DNA of 42,911 nt. Source: Paracoccus yibinensis. Lineage in GTDB: Bacteria > Pseudomonadota > Alphaproteobacteria > Rhodobacterales > Rhodobacteraceae. Positions 15,044 to 22,604 of the stretch are shown here, piece by piece. The position numbers and the translations under genes are program-made. The stretch's first letter is position 1; every line of letters begins with the position of its first letter. The notes below the pieces were generated by a model. That model did no database searches. It saw only the letters and a program-made list of their open reading frames with translations, and was not told the DNA's origin. The stretch is from the NCBI RefSeq assembly GCF_030846195.1, contig NZ_JAVCWH010000018.1, positions 1 through 42,911 on the forward strand, read 5' to 3'.

Positions 15044-16570
15044 CTAGAAGAAGCCCAGCTTCTTGGGCGAATAGCTGACCAGCATGTTCTTGGTCTGCTG
15101 ATAGTGGTCCAGCATCATCTTGTGGTTCTCGCGCCCGATGCCCGACTGCTTGTAGCCGCCAAAGGCCGCATGCGCCGGATAGGCGTGATAGCAATTGGTC
15201 CAGACCCGCCCGGCCTTGATGCCGCGGCCCATGCTGTAGCAGGTGTTGGCGTCGCGCGACCACACACCGGCGCCCAGGCCGTAAAGCGTGTCATTGGCGA
15301 TCGCCAGCGCCTCGGCCTGGTCCTTGAACGTGGTGACCGAGACCACCGGGCCAAAGATTTCCTCCTGGAAGACGCGCATCTTGTTGTGGCCGGCAAAGAT
15401 CGTCGGCTCGATGTAGAAACCGCCCGACAACTCGCCGCCCAGATCGGCGGCCTTGCCGCCGGTCAGCACCTCGGCGCCCTCTTTCCTGCCGATGTCCAGA
15501 TAGGACAGGATCTTTTCCTTCTGCTCGCTGGACGCCTGCGCGCCGATCATGGTGGCGGCATCGCGCGGGTCGCCCTGCTTGATCGCCTGCACGCGCTTGA
15601 CCGCGCGTTCCATGAAGCGGTCATAGATCGATTCCTGGATCAGCACGCGCGACGGGCAGGTGCAGACCTCGCCCTGGTTCAGCGCGAACATGGCGAAACC
15701 TTCCAGCGCCTTGTCGAAGAAATCGTCATCCTCGCGCGCCACATCGGCAAAGAACACGTTGGGGGACTTGCCGCCCAGTTCCAGCGTCACCGGGATCAGG
15801 TTCTCGGCCGCATATTGCATGATCAGCCGGCCGGTGGTGGTCTCGCCGGTAAAGGCGATCTTCGAGATGCGCGGGTTCGAGGCCAAGGGCTTGCCCGCTT
15901 CCAGCCCGAAGCCGTTGACGATGTTCAGGACCCCCGGCGGCAGCAGGTCGCCGATCAGGCTGGCCCAGACCATGATGCTGGCCGGGGTCTGTTCGGCCGG
16001 TTTCATCACCACGCAGTTGCCGGCCGCCAGCGCCGGCGCCAGCTTCCAGCAGGCCATCAGCAGCGGAAAGTTCCAGGGGATGATCTGGCCGACGACGCCC
16101 AGCGGCTCATGGAAGTGATAGGCAACGGTGTCATTGTCGATCTGGCTGATTCCGCCCTCTTGCGCGCGCAGCGCCCCGGCGAAATAACGGAAATGGTCGA
16201 TGGCCAGCGGCACGTCGGCGGCCATGGTCTCGCGGATGGGCTTGCCGTTGTCCCAGGTCTCGGCGGTAGCCAGCAACTCAAGGTTCGCCTCCATGCGGTC
16301 GGCGATCTTCAGCAGGGCATTGGCGCGTTCCGCCGGGGAGGCCGCGCCCCATCTGTCCTTGGCGGCATGGGCGGCGTCCAGCGCCAGTTCGATGTCATCG
16401 GCGTTTGAACGTGCGATCTCGCCGATCTCGGCGCCGGTGATCGGGGTGGTGTTGATGAAATACTTGCCGGACTTGGGCGCAACCCAGTCGCCGCCGATGA
16501 AGTTGTCATAGCGGCGGGCAAAGGGCAGCACACCCACACCCTTGAATTCATGTGTCTGGTCGTTTGGCAT
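15044..16570 (-). CDS. NAD-dependent aldehyde dehydrogenase (acetaldehyde type, ExaC/AldB-like)
   Basis: The 508-residue protein has VTLELGGKSPNVFF (catalytic Glu near 266) and NQGEVCTCPSRVLI (catalytic Cys near 302). It also has the substrate- and cofactor-binding segments PWNFPLLMACWKLAPALAAG and FTGETTTGRL. Length and the FKGVGVLPFARRYDNFIGGDW start match acetaldehyde dehydrogenase II of the ExaC/AldB group. The start is set by a strong AGGAGG (minus strand, 16575-16590 region). It is the first gene of the ald-adhP-DUF779 operon. Its upstream control region appears to be cut short at about 16620-16680, where AT-rich foreign DNA begins. Confidence 0.93.
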   Translation of the reverse strand: MPNDQTHEFKGVGVLPFARRYDNFIGGDWVAPKSGKYFINTTPITGAEIGEIARSNADDIELALDAAHAAKDRWGAASPAERANALLKIADRMEANLELLATAETWDNGKPIRETMAADVPLAIDHFRYFAGALRAQEGGISQIDNDTVAYHFHEPLGVVGQIIPWNFPLLMACWKLAPALAAGNCVVMKPAEQTPASIMVWASLIGDLLPPGVLNIVNGFGLEAGKPLASNPRISKIAFTGETTTGRLIMQYAAENLIPVTLELGGKSPNVFFADVAREDDDFFDKALEGFAMFALNQGEVCTCPSRVLIQESIYDRFMERAVKRVQAIKQGDPRDAATMIGAQASSEQKEKILSYLDIGRKEGAEVLTGGKAADLGGELSGGFYIEPTIFAGHNKMRVFQEEIFGPVVSVTTFKDQAEALAIANDTLYGLGAGVWSRDANTCYSMGRGIKAGRVWTNCYHAYPAHAAFGGYKQSGIGRENHKMMLDHYQQTKNMLVSYSPKKLGFF

Positions 16571-16671
16571 GGTGTTCCTCCTCAGGTGCCGGCTCCTCTG
16601 GCCGGGTTCTGAGGAAAGCCTATGCCGCGACCGATCGCAAAGCAACCAAGGTCCACGCTGCAGCGCAGAAT

Positions 16672-17250
16672 GTGTTTCACCCCCGAGACGCAAAGTTTAT
16701 TGCCAAATTAGACGAGAAAATAGGTTTTTACAGCGAAGAAATAGAAAAAATATCTGTGAGCAGCAATCAAACTGCTGATGCAACCCAAGAAATAGCGAAG
16801 CATCTTTCTCAACGTCCTGCATTTGAGGCAACCTTGAATATGACAAGTTCTTCTGCAACATATTCAAGCAATAGCCAGTTTGTTGTCCGGTTGCACAATA
16901 ACACTCCATACACGGCAAGAGACCTTACGATGATTTTTTGGGGCCAGGACGGAGGTATTACCAGCTCATTTGTTCCAGCAGTAATTCCCCCTTTCGAATC
17001 TCACCTCGATATGGACTCTCGTGAGATTAGCCGCGTTTGCTATTCCTATATAGTTGATGACGGCACCCCTGAGCGAGTTACAGAAGATCGGCGACTCGCG
17101 CGCACAACTCAACCCGTCCGGGATGCTTTGGGCAATGAGGCTACATACCCTGTCTTCCAGACCTCATACGACTACCACGTCGAAGAAGATACTAGCGTTA
17201 TAACCTGCTCAGAATTTCATGCAACTCTCCCATTGGAAAAGCCACAGTAG
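16672..17250 (+). pseudogene. 5'-truncated AT-rich gene remnant
   Basis: An open frame of about 190 codons runs to the stop at 17248-17250. It has AT-rich, gene-like composition from about 16685 on (KFIAKLDEKIGFYSEEIEKI, a coiled-coil-like helix, then beta-rich sequence with VVRLHNNTPYTARDLTMIFW). There is no convincing start codon with a Shine-Dalgarno. The frame runs on into the GC-rich upstream region of the aldehyde dehydrogenase operon, which shares its DNA. I read it as the C-terminal remains of a gene whose 5' end was lost when the dehydrogenase cassette was joined. Family not recognised; the extracytoplasmic character of the beta-rich part is a guess. Confidence 0.5.
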
Positions 17251-17310
17251 GCGATTTATCATATGGATCATTTAGGGACGGGTGACGTGGAAGTTCTGCA
17301 TCGTCCATCA

Positions 17311-17889
17311 TCATACCGCTACATGCCTGCCTAAGGTGCGGTACACGGTTGGACGAGAAATCGAGAACACCTCAGCCAAATCGCTGATGGAATACTCGCC
17401 TGTGTCATACATGCGCCGCAACTCCTGCTGCTGACGCTCCGACAGCTTCGGTTTCTTGCCGCGCAGCTTGCCCTTGGCGCGGGCCACTGCCATGCCCTCG
17501 CGGGTCCGCATTCGGATCAGGTCGGCCTCGAACTCGGCAAAGGTCGCTAGGATGTTGAAAAACAGCTTGCCCATGGGGTCGGTCGGATCATGGATCGAGG
17601 TGCCAAGCTGAAGCTTGATCCCGTGCGTGGCCAGCTTGTCGGCAATGTCGCGGGCGTCGGGGACAGAACGCGCCAAGCGGTCCAGTTTCGGCACGACCAG
17701 CGTGTCGCCCTCCCGCAAGGCTGCAAGCGCCTGATCGAGACCAGGCCGGGCGCGGTTCGTGCCAGTAAAGCCGTGGTCGGTGTAGATGCGATCGGAAGCG
17801 ACCCCGAGGCTGGAAAGGATGCCCTTCTGCGCAGCGAGATCCTGTTTGTCGGTGGAACAGCGGGCATAGCCGATCAAAATCTGTTTCAT
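17311..17889 (-). CDS. Serine resolvase/invertase (TnpR-like)
   Basis: The 192-residue protein starts MKQILIGYARCSTDKQDLAA with catalytic Ser12. It has LVVPKLDRLARSVPDARDI, the helix FNILATFAEFEADLIRMRTR and a C-terminal Hin-type HTH (YSISDLAEVFSISRPTVYRTL). Such enzymes resolve Tn3-type cointegrates or multimers at a res site next to the gene. Upstream on the same strand (17890-17960) an AT-rich stretch with ATATCGGAC resembles a res subsite core, but I cannot define it. No transposase is present in the window, so it is either a transposon remnant or a multimer-resolution gene of the plasmid. Confidence 0.9.
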   Translation of the reverse strand: MKQILIGYARCSTDKQDLAAQKGILSSLGVASDRIYTDHGFTGTNRARPGLDQALAALREGDTLVVPKLDRLARSVPDARDIADKLATHGIKLQLGTSIHDPTDPMGKLFFNILATFAEFEADLIRMRTREGMAVARAKGKLRGKKPKLSERQQQELRRMYDTGEYSISDLAEVFSISRPTVYRTLGRHVAV

Positions 17890-18157
17890 GGCCTGATCTG
17901 TAACATTAGGCGCCCCTTCATTGCAAAAAATATCGGACCATTCATCTGAGATTTCGTCCAGGCAGCAAATGCTGACGCTCTACCGCCTTATTCAGCAGCA
18001 GGGTTGTGTGTCCGTTGAACGATCCTCTTTCGGACGTCTCAACTCGTGCGACAGTGCTGATGTGCCGTGCGGCTTCCACAGGCTATGTTCATAGCCATGC
18101 ACGGGTGCCGCCAAAGCTGACGGATCAGTTTGAGCGCGTTTGCGTCACACCCTCGTT

Positions 18158-18907
18158 TTACATGACGACATAGGAATAAGAGGTAGACTGGGATTCAGTC
18201 CGCTTGGCAGACTCGCGTAAGTCCAGGGCTTTGCCCATCTGCGCTAGTGCCCTCCCGAGAGGCGAGTCACCAAGCTGGAAGCTGGCGAAGTTGCCTAGAT
18301 CGAGCGATGCCACATGCTCAGCCTCGATGGCCTTCCTGTCATCCCGTGCAGCGGCATCGTCATCTGGCAGGGAAGGACGGCCGGACCAGCGGCCAAGAAG
18401 CGCCAAGGCACGCTTGGGTGCGAAAAGACGATACGCATTGCTGACCTGCCGAACCTGGGGGCCGCGGCCTTCATTCGGGGTTGGCTCGAACCGGCGCAGC
18501 CAGTCCAGAAAACCGTGGTCGCGCAGCGCCTTCAAGGCGCGAACAACAGCGTCCCTCGACCGCTTCAGCTTGTCCATGATCCAGTCAAGGGACGGGTCCA
18601 GGCGGCCGGTCTTGAAGCTGACCAGGTTCCCGAACAGCGCCAGGATCTCCAAGGCGATGCTGCCCAAGGGTCCGTTGCGTCTCCCGGGCTTGCGGCCGTG
18701 CAGCTCGTATCGCTGCGCGGCCCTGATGATCCTCTGCACCTCCTGCCGGGTGGTGCTGCGCCAGAACGTGCCTTCGCAGGTTCCCGCTCGGTGAGAGTTG
18801 CGGTGCAAGCGCGTCCTGCCTTGGGCGCGCGCGCCGGTGCAAGCCTGGGCCAGAACGCCAAGGCGCTTGAAAAAATCGCCGCCTGCTGCGGCTGCTACAG
18901 TCGTCAA
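18158..18907 (-). CDS. HTH protein resembling plasmid replication proteins of Alphaproteobacteria
   Basis: The frame has no ATG near its N-terminus. I choose the TTG complementing 18905-18907 because AGGAG stands six bases upstream; this gives 249 residues. The core (GPLGSIALEILALFGNLVSF, SLDWIMDKLKRSRDAVVRAL, KALRDHGFLDWLRRFEPTPN, GRGPQVRQVSNAYRLFAPKR) looks like a winged-helix DNA-binding domain. I associate this pattern with small-plasmid replication (RepA-like) proteins of sphingomonads and Rhodobacterales. If so, this is the trace of a second replicon captured near the resolvase. Classification from memory only; iterons or a DnaA box were not identified. Confidence 0.5.
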   Translation of the reverse strand: MTTVAAAAGGDFFKRLGVLAQACTGARAQGRTRLHRNSHRAGTCEGTFWRSTTRQEVQRIIRAAQRYELHGRKPGRRNGPLGSIALEILALFGNLVSFKTGRLDPSLDWIMDKLKRSRDAVVRALKALRDHGFLDWLRRFEPTPNEGRGPQVRQVSNAYRLFAPKRALALLGRWSGRPSLPDDDAAARDDRKAIEAEHVASLDLGNFASFQLGDSPLGRALAQMGKALDLRESAKRTESQSTSYSYVVM

Positions 18908-19079
18908 GTGCTGCTCCTGTGTCACAAGAAGCGCGGTGTCCGCAGGCAAGCCTCATCCGTTCGCACAGATGCGCTTTTTGCTCTTGATTTCCGGGAGTAG
19001 GCAGCTAACTATAGCAGGTGTAATCCGCTGCTAATCAGGTCGCCAAACCTGTGTTATGCTACCAAGCCCCCTCGTGCGG

Positions 19080-19105
19080 ACCCCCGCGCGGGGGGTTTCC
19101 TTTTG
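19080..19105 (+). terminator. Probable intrinsic terminator
   Basis: The palindrome CCCCCGCGCGGGGG (19081-19094) is followed by TTTCCTTTT on the plus strand. No plus-strand gene ends just before it, so it may be a remnant or may insulate the downstream region. Confidence 0.4.
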
Positions 19106-19219
19106 GGCTGGTGGTTTATCCGATTCCGCTCGTCCCTCCCGTTTTGGGTATTTTGCCGAACAGCCTACGCCAGCAAGGGCTTAGCGGCAATTCTTTGTGT
19201 AGACCTCGGCGGTGATTCA

Positions 19220-19786
19220 TCAGTAGCTCACCCATTCCGTCATGGATGCGCCCGTGTAGTCCTGCATCCGAACCACGATGCTCCTGAAGCCTCGGCCATA
19301 CTCGTCCTGAAACCCTTTGCCCGTCCGCTGCCTGATCGTGTCATCCAGCCATTCAGGCAAGGCATTGTCGTTGGAAGGAAATCGGACCCACTCACCAGAC
19401 GAAGGCGCATATCCGTAGCGAACCGTGCTGGTGTAAACGTCTCGTCCTCCGCTACCGCTCGTCACATGCTTGGAAAGCTGCCAGAGTTCGATGGCATCAC
19501 GATATTTGGCAACCTCGGGCGGTATGCTGTCAGAACCACCTCCACCTGGCAGGCTTACACTGTGACCGCCCATGGGGCATCGCCACAGTTGCAGGGGCGG
19601 CTCAACCGGCCAGGGTGTGATGCGGCGGATTAGTTCGGCCTTTGCCGCGCTGCACTCTGCCGAGGCCGGAAAACCGCCTGCCAGACATAGAAGGATTGCG
19701 CAGTCGATGGGGTAGGCGGCAGCAGGCGATGCAAAGCTGAAGGCGGTTGCTACACATGCGGCAGCACCGAGGGTCTTAACCTTCAT
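19220..19786 (-). CDS. Secreted hypothetical protein, 188 aa
   Basis: The ATG at 19784-19786 has a perfect AGGAGG five bases upstream. It opens a typical Sec signal peptide (MKVKTLGAAACVATAFSF, cleavage after the ASPAAA region). The mature part begins YPIDCAILLCLAGGFPASAE and contains LIRRITPWPVEPPLQLWRC, with several Cys that could form disulfides in the periplasm. I believe similar proteins accompany transfer regions on Rhodobacterales plasmids. The gene is followed at its 5' side by another small secreted protein gene. Possible roles are entry exclusion or a T4SS periplasmic accessory; neither is shown. Confidence 0.65.
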   Translation of the reverse strand: MKVKTLGAAACVATAFSFASPAAAYPIDCAILLCLAGGFPASAECSAAKAELIRRITPWPVEPPLQLWRCPMGGHSVSLPGGGGSDSIPPEVAKYRDAIELWQLSKHVTSGSGGRDVYTSTVRYGYAPSSGEWVRFPSNDNALPEWLDDTIRQRTGKGFQDEYGRGFRSIVVRMQDYTGASMTEWVSY

Positions 19787-19865
19787 CTGAACCTCCTTGT
19801 TGACGGCCAGTAGCACGTGTAGGTCTCAACATACAACATAAATGAATGATTTAAAGATTTCATCT

Positions 19866-20144
19866 TTATTCGCTCAGGAATTTTTCTTTGTATCGCTCGT
19901 GCCAGACATTCGACTGTTGGATGATGTCGGTCTGGGACTTCTGCAAGCAAAGGAGATAAGCGTTTAAATCATTGAAATATCGTATGTATTCTTCTCTTTC
20001 CTCTATTCCGTGCCGCTCCAGAGTAGCTTGATCCTCTATGGGATCAGCGGGAGGGACGCACAGATGCAGAACTTGAGGCGCAGGGATGTATGGTCCTGAT
20101 GAAGCCACCTGAACCAAGGCTATGACAGCAAGTGGACCGATCAT
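19866..20144 (-). CDS. Small exported or membrane-anchored protein, 92 aa
   Basis: The protein is 92 residues. Its first 16 (MIGPLAVIALVQVASS) are hydrophobic and may be a signal peptide or anchor. The rest is charged and helical (EERHGIEEREEYIRYFNDLN-like region, KSQTDIIQQSNVWHERYKEK), with two Cys. AGGCAGG precedes the ATG. It is 79 bases upstream of, and on the same strand as, the 188-aa secreted protein, so the two form a likely pair between the replication-like gene and luxR. Small exported proteins in transfer regions often mediate entry exclusion (TrbK-like); here that is a hypothesis. Confidence 0.5.
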   Translation of the reverse strand: MIGPLAVIALVQVASSGPYIPAPQVLHLCVPPADPIEDQATLERHGIEEREEYIRYFNDLNAYLLCLQKSQTDIIQQSNVWHERYKEKFLSE

Positions 20145-20438
20145 GCACCTGCCTTCCAGCAGTGCGACAAAGCCCGCCCAGGTGTGACCGACTCCAACTG
20201 TAGATGTGCAAGAGAGAAGGTCATGGTTCTTTGACGCAGTAGAAGTTATTTGCGCCAGTTCTGAGGGTGAAGTTTTGGAAGTTAAAGGCCAGTGGCTAAA
20301 TGGACAGAAGATTTAGCCAATAAGACGATTGCCCTTGACTTTCTCTGTTAACCAAGCCTAGCGCCGATCAACAGGTTGATACGGCCCCGCCGAATACATG
20401 ATTTTGTAATAAGAAAAAATTAATATAAGGTGCGCCAA
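20145..20438. other. Gene-free stretch between secreted-protein genes and luxR
   Basis: No open frame with gene-like composition is visible on either strand. The first part is mixed in composition, and the last 60 bases (AAGAAAAAATTAATATAAGG region) are very AT-rich. It must contain the promoter of the minus-strand pair ending at 20144, but I cannot assign boxes with confidence. Confidence 0.5.
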
Positions 20439-20474
20439 AATAGTCAATGCCGCATGACCGCGGCATTGATTATT
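20439..20474 (-). terminator. Terminator downstream of luxR
   Basis: The arms at 20439-20453 and 20460-20474 pair over 15 bases with one G-T type mismatch (core CAATGCCGC/GCGGCATTG). They enclose a six-base loop and are followed on the minus strand by TTTTGG. It lies about 20 bases past the luxR stop and should end that transcript. Confidence 0.7.
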
Positions 20475-20496
20475 TATTGATTAACACAATTGATTA

Positions 20497-21117
20497 TTAG
20501 ATCAGGTTCATTCTCACTGCCGTGCTGACAGCACTGGTGGTATTCCGGGCACCCAGCTTCTTTTGCGCACTATCAAGTCGGGCCTTTAATCCTGAGACAC
20601 TGATATTCATTAATTCCGCAGCTTCACTCTGCCGCAACCCGCTGTGCATCAGTCTCAACGTCTCTAGTTCTTGGTTAGTCAAGGCAACACGTGACCGCGT
20701 AAAGAGCTGAGCCCACATCTTCATCTTCGACATGAGAAGTGTCATCTCTTCATCTGTCAGTTCACGATCAGGCCGTGCGATAGACAAGAAAGATCGTTTC
20801 GATCCTATCTTGACGACAAATGTAGCTCCATACTTCAGGCCGTGTGCCTTGGCCCGAACCAGGATCTTTCGCATGTCGGGCAACTTCACCTGCGACCACC
20901 GGACCATCCCCTCACGCGTGATCGTCCAGACAGCCACGGGATCTCCAAAGAAGTAGTTCTCGGTCTCGTATTCCTTGGTCCACGCGTCCGGATACTTGTT
21001 CATGAAGAAGTCCGGCTGGCCGAAGCGCAGTCCGAAGCCAAGAAAATAACCTGACAAACCAATGGCTTCAAGCTGTTGAAGCTCAGCTTCGTGGTTGGGG
21101 ATCGCGATCTCAAGCAT
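20497..21117 (-). CDS. luxR: LuxR-family quorum-sensing regulator
   Basis: The 206-residue protein has an N-terminal autoinducer-binding domain with the usual AHL-contacting residues: Trp46, Tyr50, Asp59-Pro60 and Trp64 (YPDAWTKEY, YFFGDPVAVW). Its C-terminal HTH runs from about 144 (LTNQELETLRLMHSGLRQSE and ISVSGLKARLDSAQKKLGAR). It should bind acyl-homoserine lactone and DNA at lux boxes. It is divergent from the small gene and luxI, with a lux-box-like palindrome between them. The length is slightly short for the family (usually about 240), with the N-terminus trimmed. Closeness to virB suggests control of conjugation. Confidence 0.93.
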   Translation of the reverse strand: MLEIAIPNHEAELQQLEAIGLSGYFLGFGLRFGQPDFFMNKYPDAWTKEYETENYFFGDPVAVWTITREGMVRWSQVKLPDMRKILVRAKAHGLKYGATFVVKIGSKRSFLSIARPDRELTDEEMTLLMSKMKMWAQLFTRSRVALTNQELETLRLMHSGLRQSEAAELMNISVSGLKARLDSAQKKLGARNTTSAVSTAVRMNLI

Positions 21118-21156
21118 AGCGGAATGTCAAGCCTTTTCGTGAAAGTGTCCTTATCT

Positions 21157-21174
21157 CCTGTCCAAAAAGACAGG
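21157..21174. promoter_or_regulatory. lux-box-like palindrome
   Basis: CCTGTC-CAAAAA-GACAGG is an 18-bp inverted repeat in the luxR-luxI intergenic region. It keeps the CTGT-N10-ACAG core of classical lux boxes. A LuxR dimer bound here could control the gene at 21184 and luxI on one side and luxR on the other. It lies only about 10 bases from the first possible start of the small gene, so either the gene starts further in (ATG 21244) or binding represses. Confidence 0.7.
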
Positions 21175-21183
21175 TGAGTGTCA

Positions 21184-21498
21184 ATGCCAAAAATCTTCCT
21201 CTATGCCAGCCAAGCAAGAGAACGGCAGAAGGCCCGGACAACGATGAAGAGCATTGAGGACAGAGTGCGCCCGAAAGCGGTGACTATCTCTGCGGAGGCA
21301 AACTTCACAGTAGATATGGCTCAAAACCTGCTCACGATGTTTTCGCACCTCACCGAAGGCCAGGAAATTACTGTCAAATTCTCCAATGCCGGTGTCTGGG
21401 CCGTGACCCCCCATGGCATTCGTTTGTTTATAGGTTCGACACAAGTGTTTGAAGTAGGTGGCAATGATGATGATGCAGGCAAAACAAAAGTTCAGTGA
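21184..21498 (+). CDS. Small hypothetical protein between luxR and luxI
   Basis: The frame gives 104 residues from the ATG at 21184 (AGGTGAG upstream). An internal ATG at 21244 (MKSIEDRVRPKAVTI, 84 residues) would leave room for a promoter behind the lux-like box. The sequence suggests a small alpha/beta domain (KAVTISAEANFTVDMAQNLL, GQEITVKFSNAGVWAVTPHG) with an Asp/Lys-rich end. It overlaps the start of luxI by about 35 bases, so the two are translationally coupled. Family not recognised. A role as modulator of LuxR or LuxI is conceivable from position only. Confidence 0.6.
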   Translation: MPKIFLYASQARERQKARTTMKSIEDRVRPKAVTISAEANFTVDMAQNLLTMFSHLTEGQEITVKFSNAGVWAVTPHGIRLFIGSTQVFEVGGNDDDAGKTKVQ

Positions 21499-22093
21499 AG
21501 CTGCGCAAAGCGGCTACCATGTTGAGGTTGTCCGCTGCCCCAGCAATCTGGATCGCTGGCACTTGGTGAATGAGTATTTGAAGCTACGCAAAGAGGTCTT
21601 CGTGGACCGCTTGGAGTGGCCTCTCTTTCACGCTGAAGAGCTTGAGTTCGAACAGTATGACAGCTTCGATACTGTCTATGTCATTGCCACTCTTAACGGT
21701 GTGACAGTCGGGGGTGCTCGGCTGCGTCGTGCCAACCAGGTCAGCGGCAAAGGTCAACTGCAATACAGCTACATGATCAGGGATGCGTGCCTGGGTATCC
21801 TTCCCGGTCTACCGGACAACCTTTGCTATGAGGTTCCTTCGATGGACACCTCCATGTGGGAGATCACCCGTATGGTGGTGAAGGGGCCACGTGAAATCTC
21901 GCGGATGATCCTGGCGAAGGTCAACGAGTTCCTAAGCGAAGAAGGCGCTGAGACGGTGCTCTTTCTAGGGTCGCCAGCGTTCAAGCGTATGGCCAACTCG
22001 CTGAACTGGCCGGTCAAGCAACTCGGCCCTGTAACCGGCAACGACGACGGAGCCTTCCAGGTCTTCGAGTGCCCTGTGCGCAAGCTGGAGTAG
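21464..22093 (+). CDS. luxI: LuxI-family acyl-homoserine-lactone synthase
   Basis: It carries the invariant LuxI residues (numbered from a GTG at 21458): Arg44, Phe48 and Trp54 (LKLRKEVFVDRLEW), Asp68 and Asp71 (EQYDSFDTVY), Arg88 (GGARLRR), then ...EITRMVV. It would make an acyl-homoserine lactone from SAM and acyl-ACP. The start is uncertain: a GTG at 21458 and four successive ATG codons from 21464 share one Shine-Dalgarno (AGGTGG), and I list the first ATG (209 residues). The gene is the last before the virB operon, with 170 bases between. Confidence 0.93.
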   Translation: MMMMQAKQKFSEAAQSGYHVEVVRCPSNLDRWHLVNEYLKLRKEVFVDRLEWPLFHAEELEFEQYDSFDTVYVIATLNGVTVGGARLRRANQVSGKGQLQYSYMIRDACLGILPGLPDNLCYEVPSMDTSMWEITRMVVKGPREISRMILAKVNEFLSEEGAETVLFLGSPAFKRMANSLNWPVKQLGPVTGNDDGAFQVFECPVRKLE

Positions 22094-22139
22094 CCCTAGC
22101 CGCGCAAGCTGGCGCAAACAAAAATGATCTTCGCAAACA

Positions 22140-22171
22140 ATTCATTTATTGTTGACTAACAATAAATGAAT
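22140..22171. promoter_or_regulatory. AT-rich 14-bp inverted repeat in front of the virB operon
   Basis: The arms 22140-22153 (ATTCATTTATTGTT) and 22158-22171 are perfectly complementary around GACT. No T-run follows, so a plain terminator for luxI is less likely than an operator for the virB operon that starts at 22263. A related ATAAATGAATG stretch occurs at 19839-19849, upstream of the minus-strand secreted-protein gene. Confidence 0.5.
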
Positions 22172-22262
22172 GGTTAGACATGTGTTGATCTAGGTGAAAC
22201 CAGCTAGTGTGAGCAACCCAACATAGTGCATTAAGGCACCTGTCAACGAGCAGGAGCCAACA

Positions 22263-22604
22263 ATGAGTCAAGTCATACCTCCAGTGATACTCAGCGAGGA
22301 TGTTGCGCAAGTCGTAAACGAGGGCGGATCAGTTATCGTTATTTGCCTCGAAAGTGTTTCGAGAAAAGGAACGGCAGTCGTAGGCAAGTGGATTTTTGAA
22401 GTCGTATCGGCTGATAAAAAATCACGGCGGTTAGTGGTCTACAAAGTAAGAAACAAGGCAGAAACATCGCTCACAGTGTCGGGCGTTGCTTCAAAAATAA
22501 TATCTTGGGGCTTCCCCGGAATAATAATACCTAAGGAAAAGGGACAAGCGTTTGAACTCTTCAAGGACGGCAGCTATTCTGCTGATTGGAGGTCTGACAC
22601 TTAG
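22263..22604 (+). CDS. Hypothetical protein, first gene of the virB operon
   Basis: The 113-residue frame has a good Shine-Dalgarno (CAGGAGCCAACA-ATG). It reads MSQVIPPVILSEDVAQVVNE, with beta-rich content (GGSVIVICLESVSRKGTAVV) and no clear signal peptide. It overlaps the virB1 start by 53 bases in another frame, so it belongs to the operon. Composition is slightly more AT-rich than the following genes. Family not recognised; an operon-specific regulator or an accessory protein are both possible. Confidence 0.6.
   Translation: MSQVIPPVILSEDVAQVVNEGGSVIVICLESVSRKGTAVVGKWIFEVVSADKKSRRLVVYKVRNKAETSLTVSGVASKIISWGFPGIIIPKEKGQAFELFKDGSYSADWRSDT

Noticed and set aside
13982..16408. An 808-codon open frame antisense to adhP and the aldehyde dehydrogenase
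   Set aside because: His/Gly/Ala-rich sequence without motifs, fully opposite two well-recognised enzymes.
22239..22254. Second lux box (CCTG-N8-CAGG) in front of the virB operon
   Set aside because: The spacing is two bases too short and it overlaps the ribosome binding site, so a chance match is more likely.
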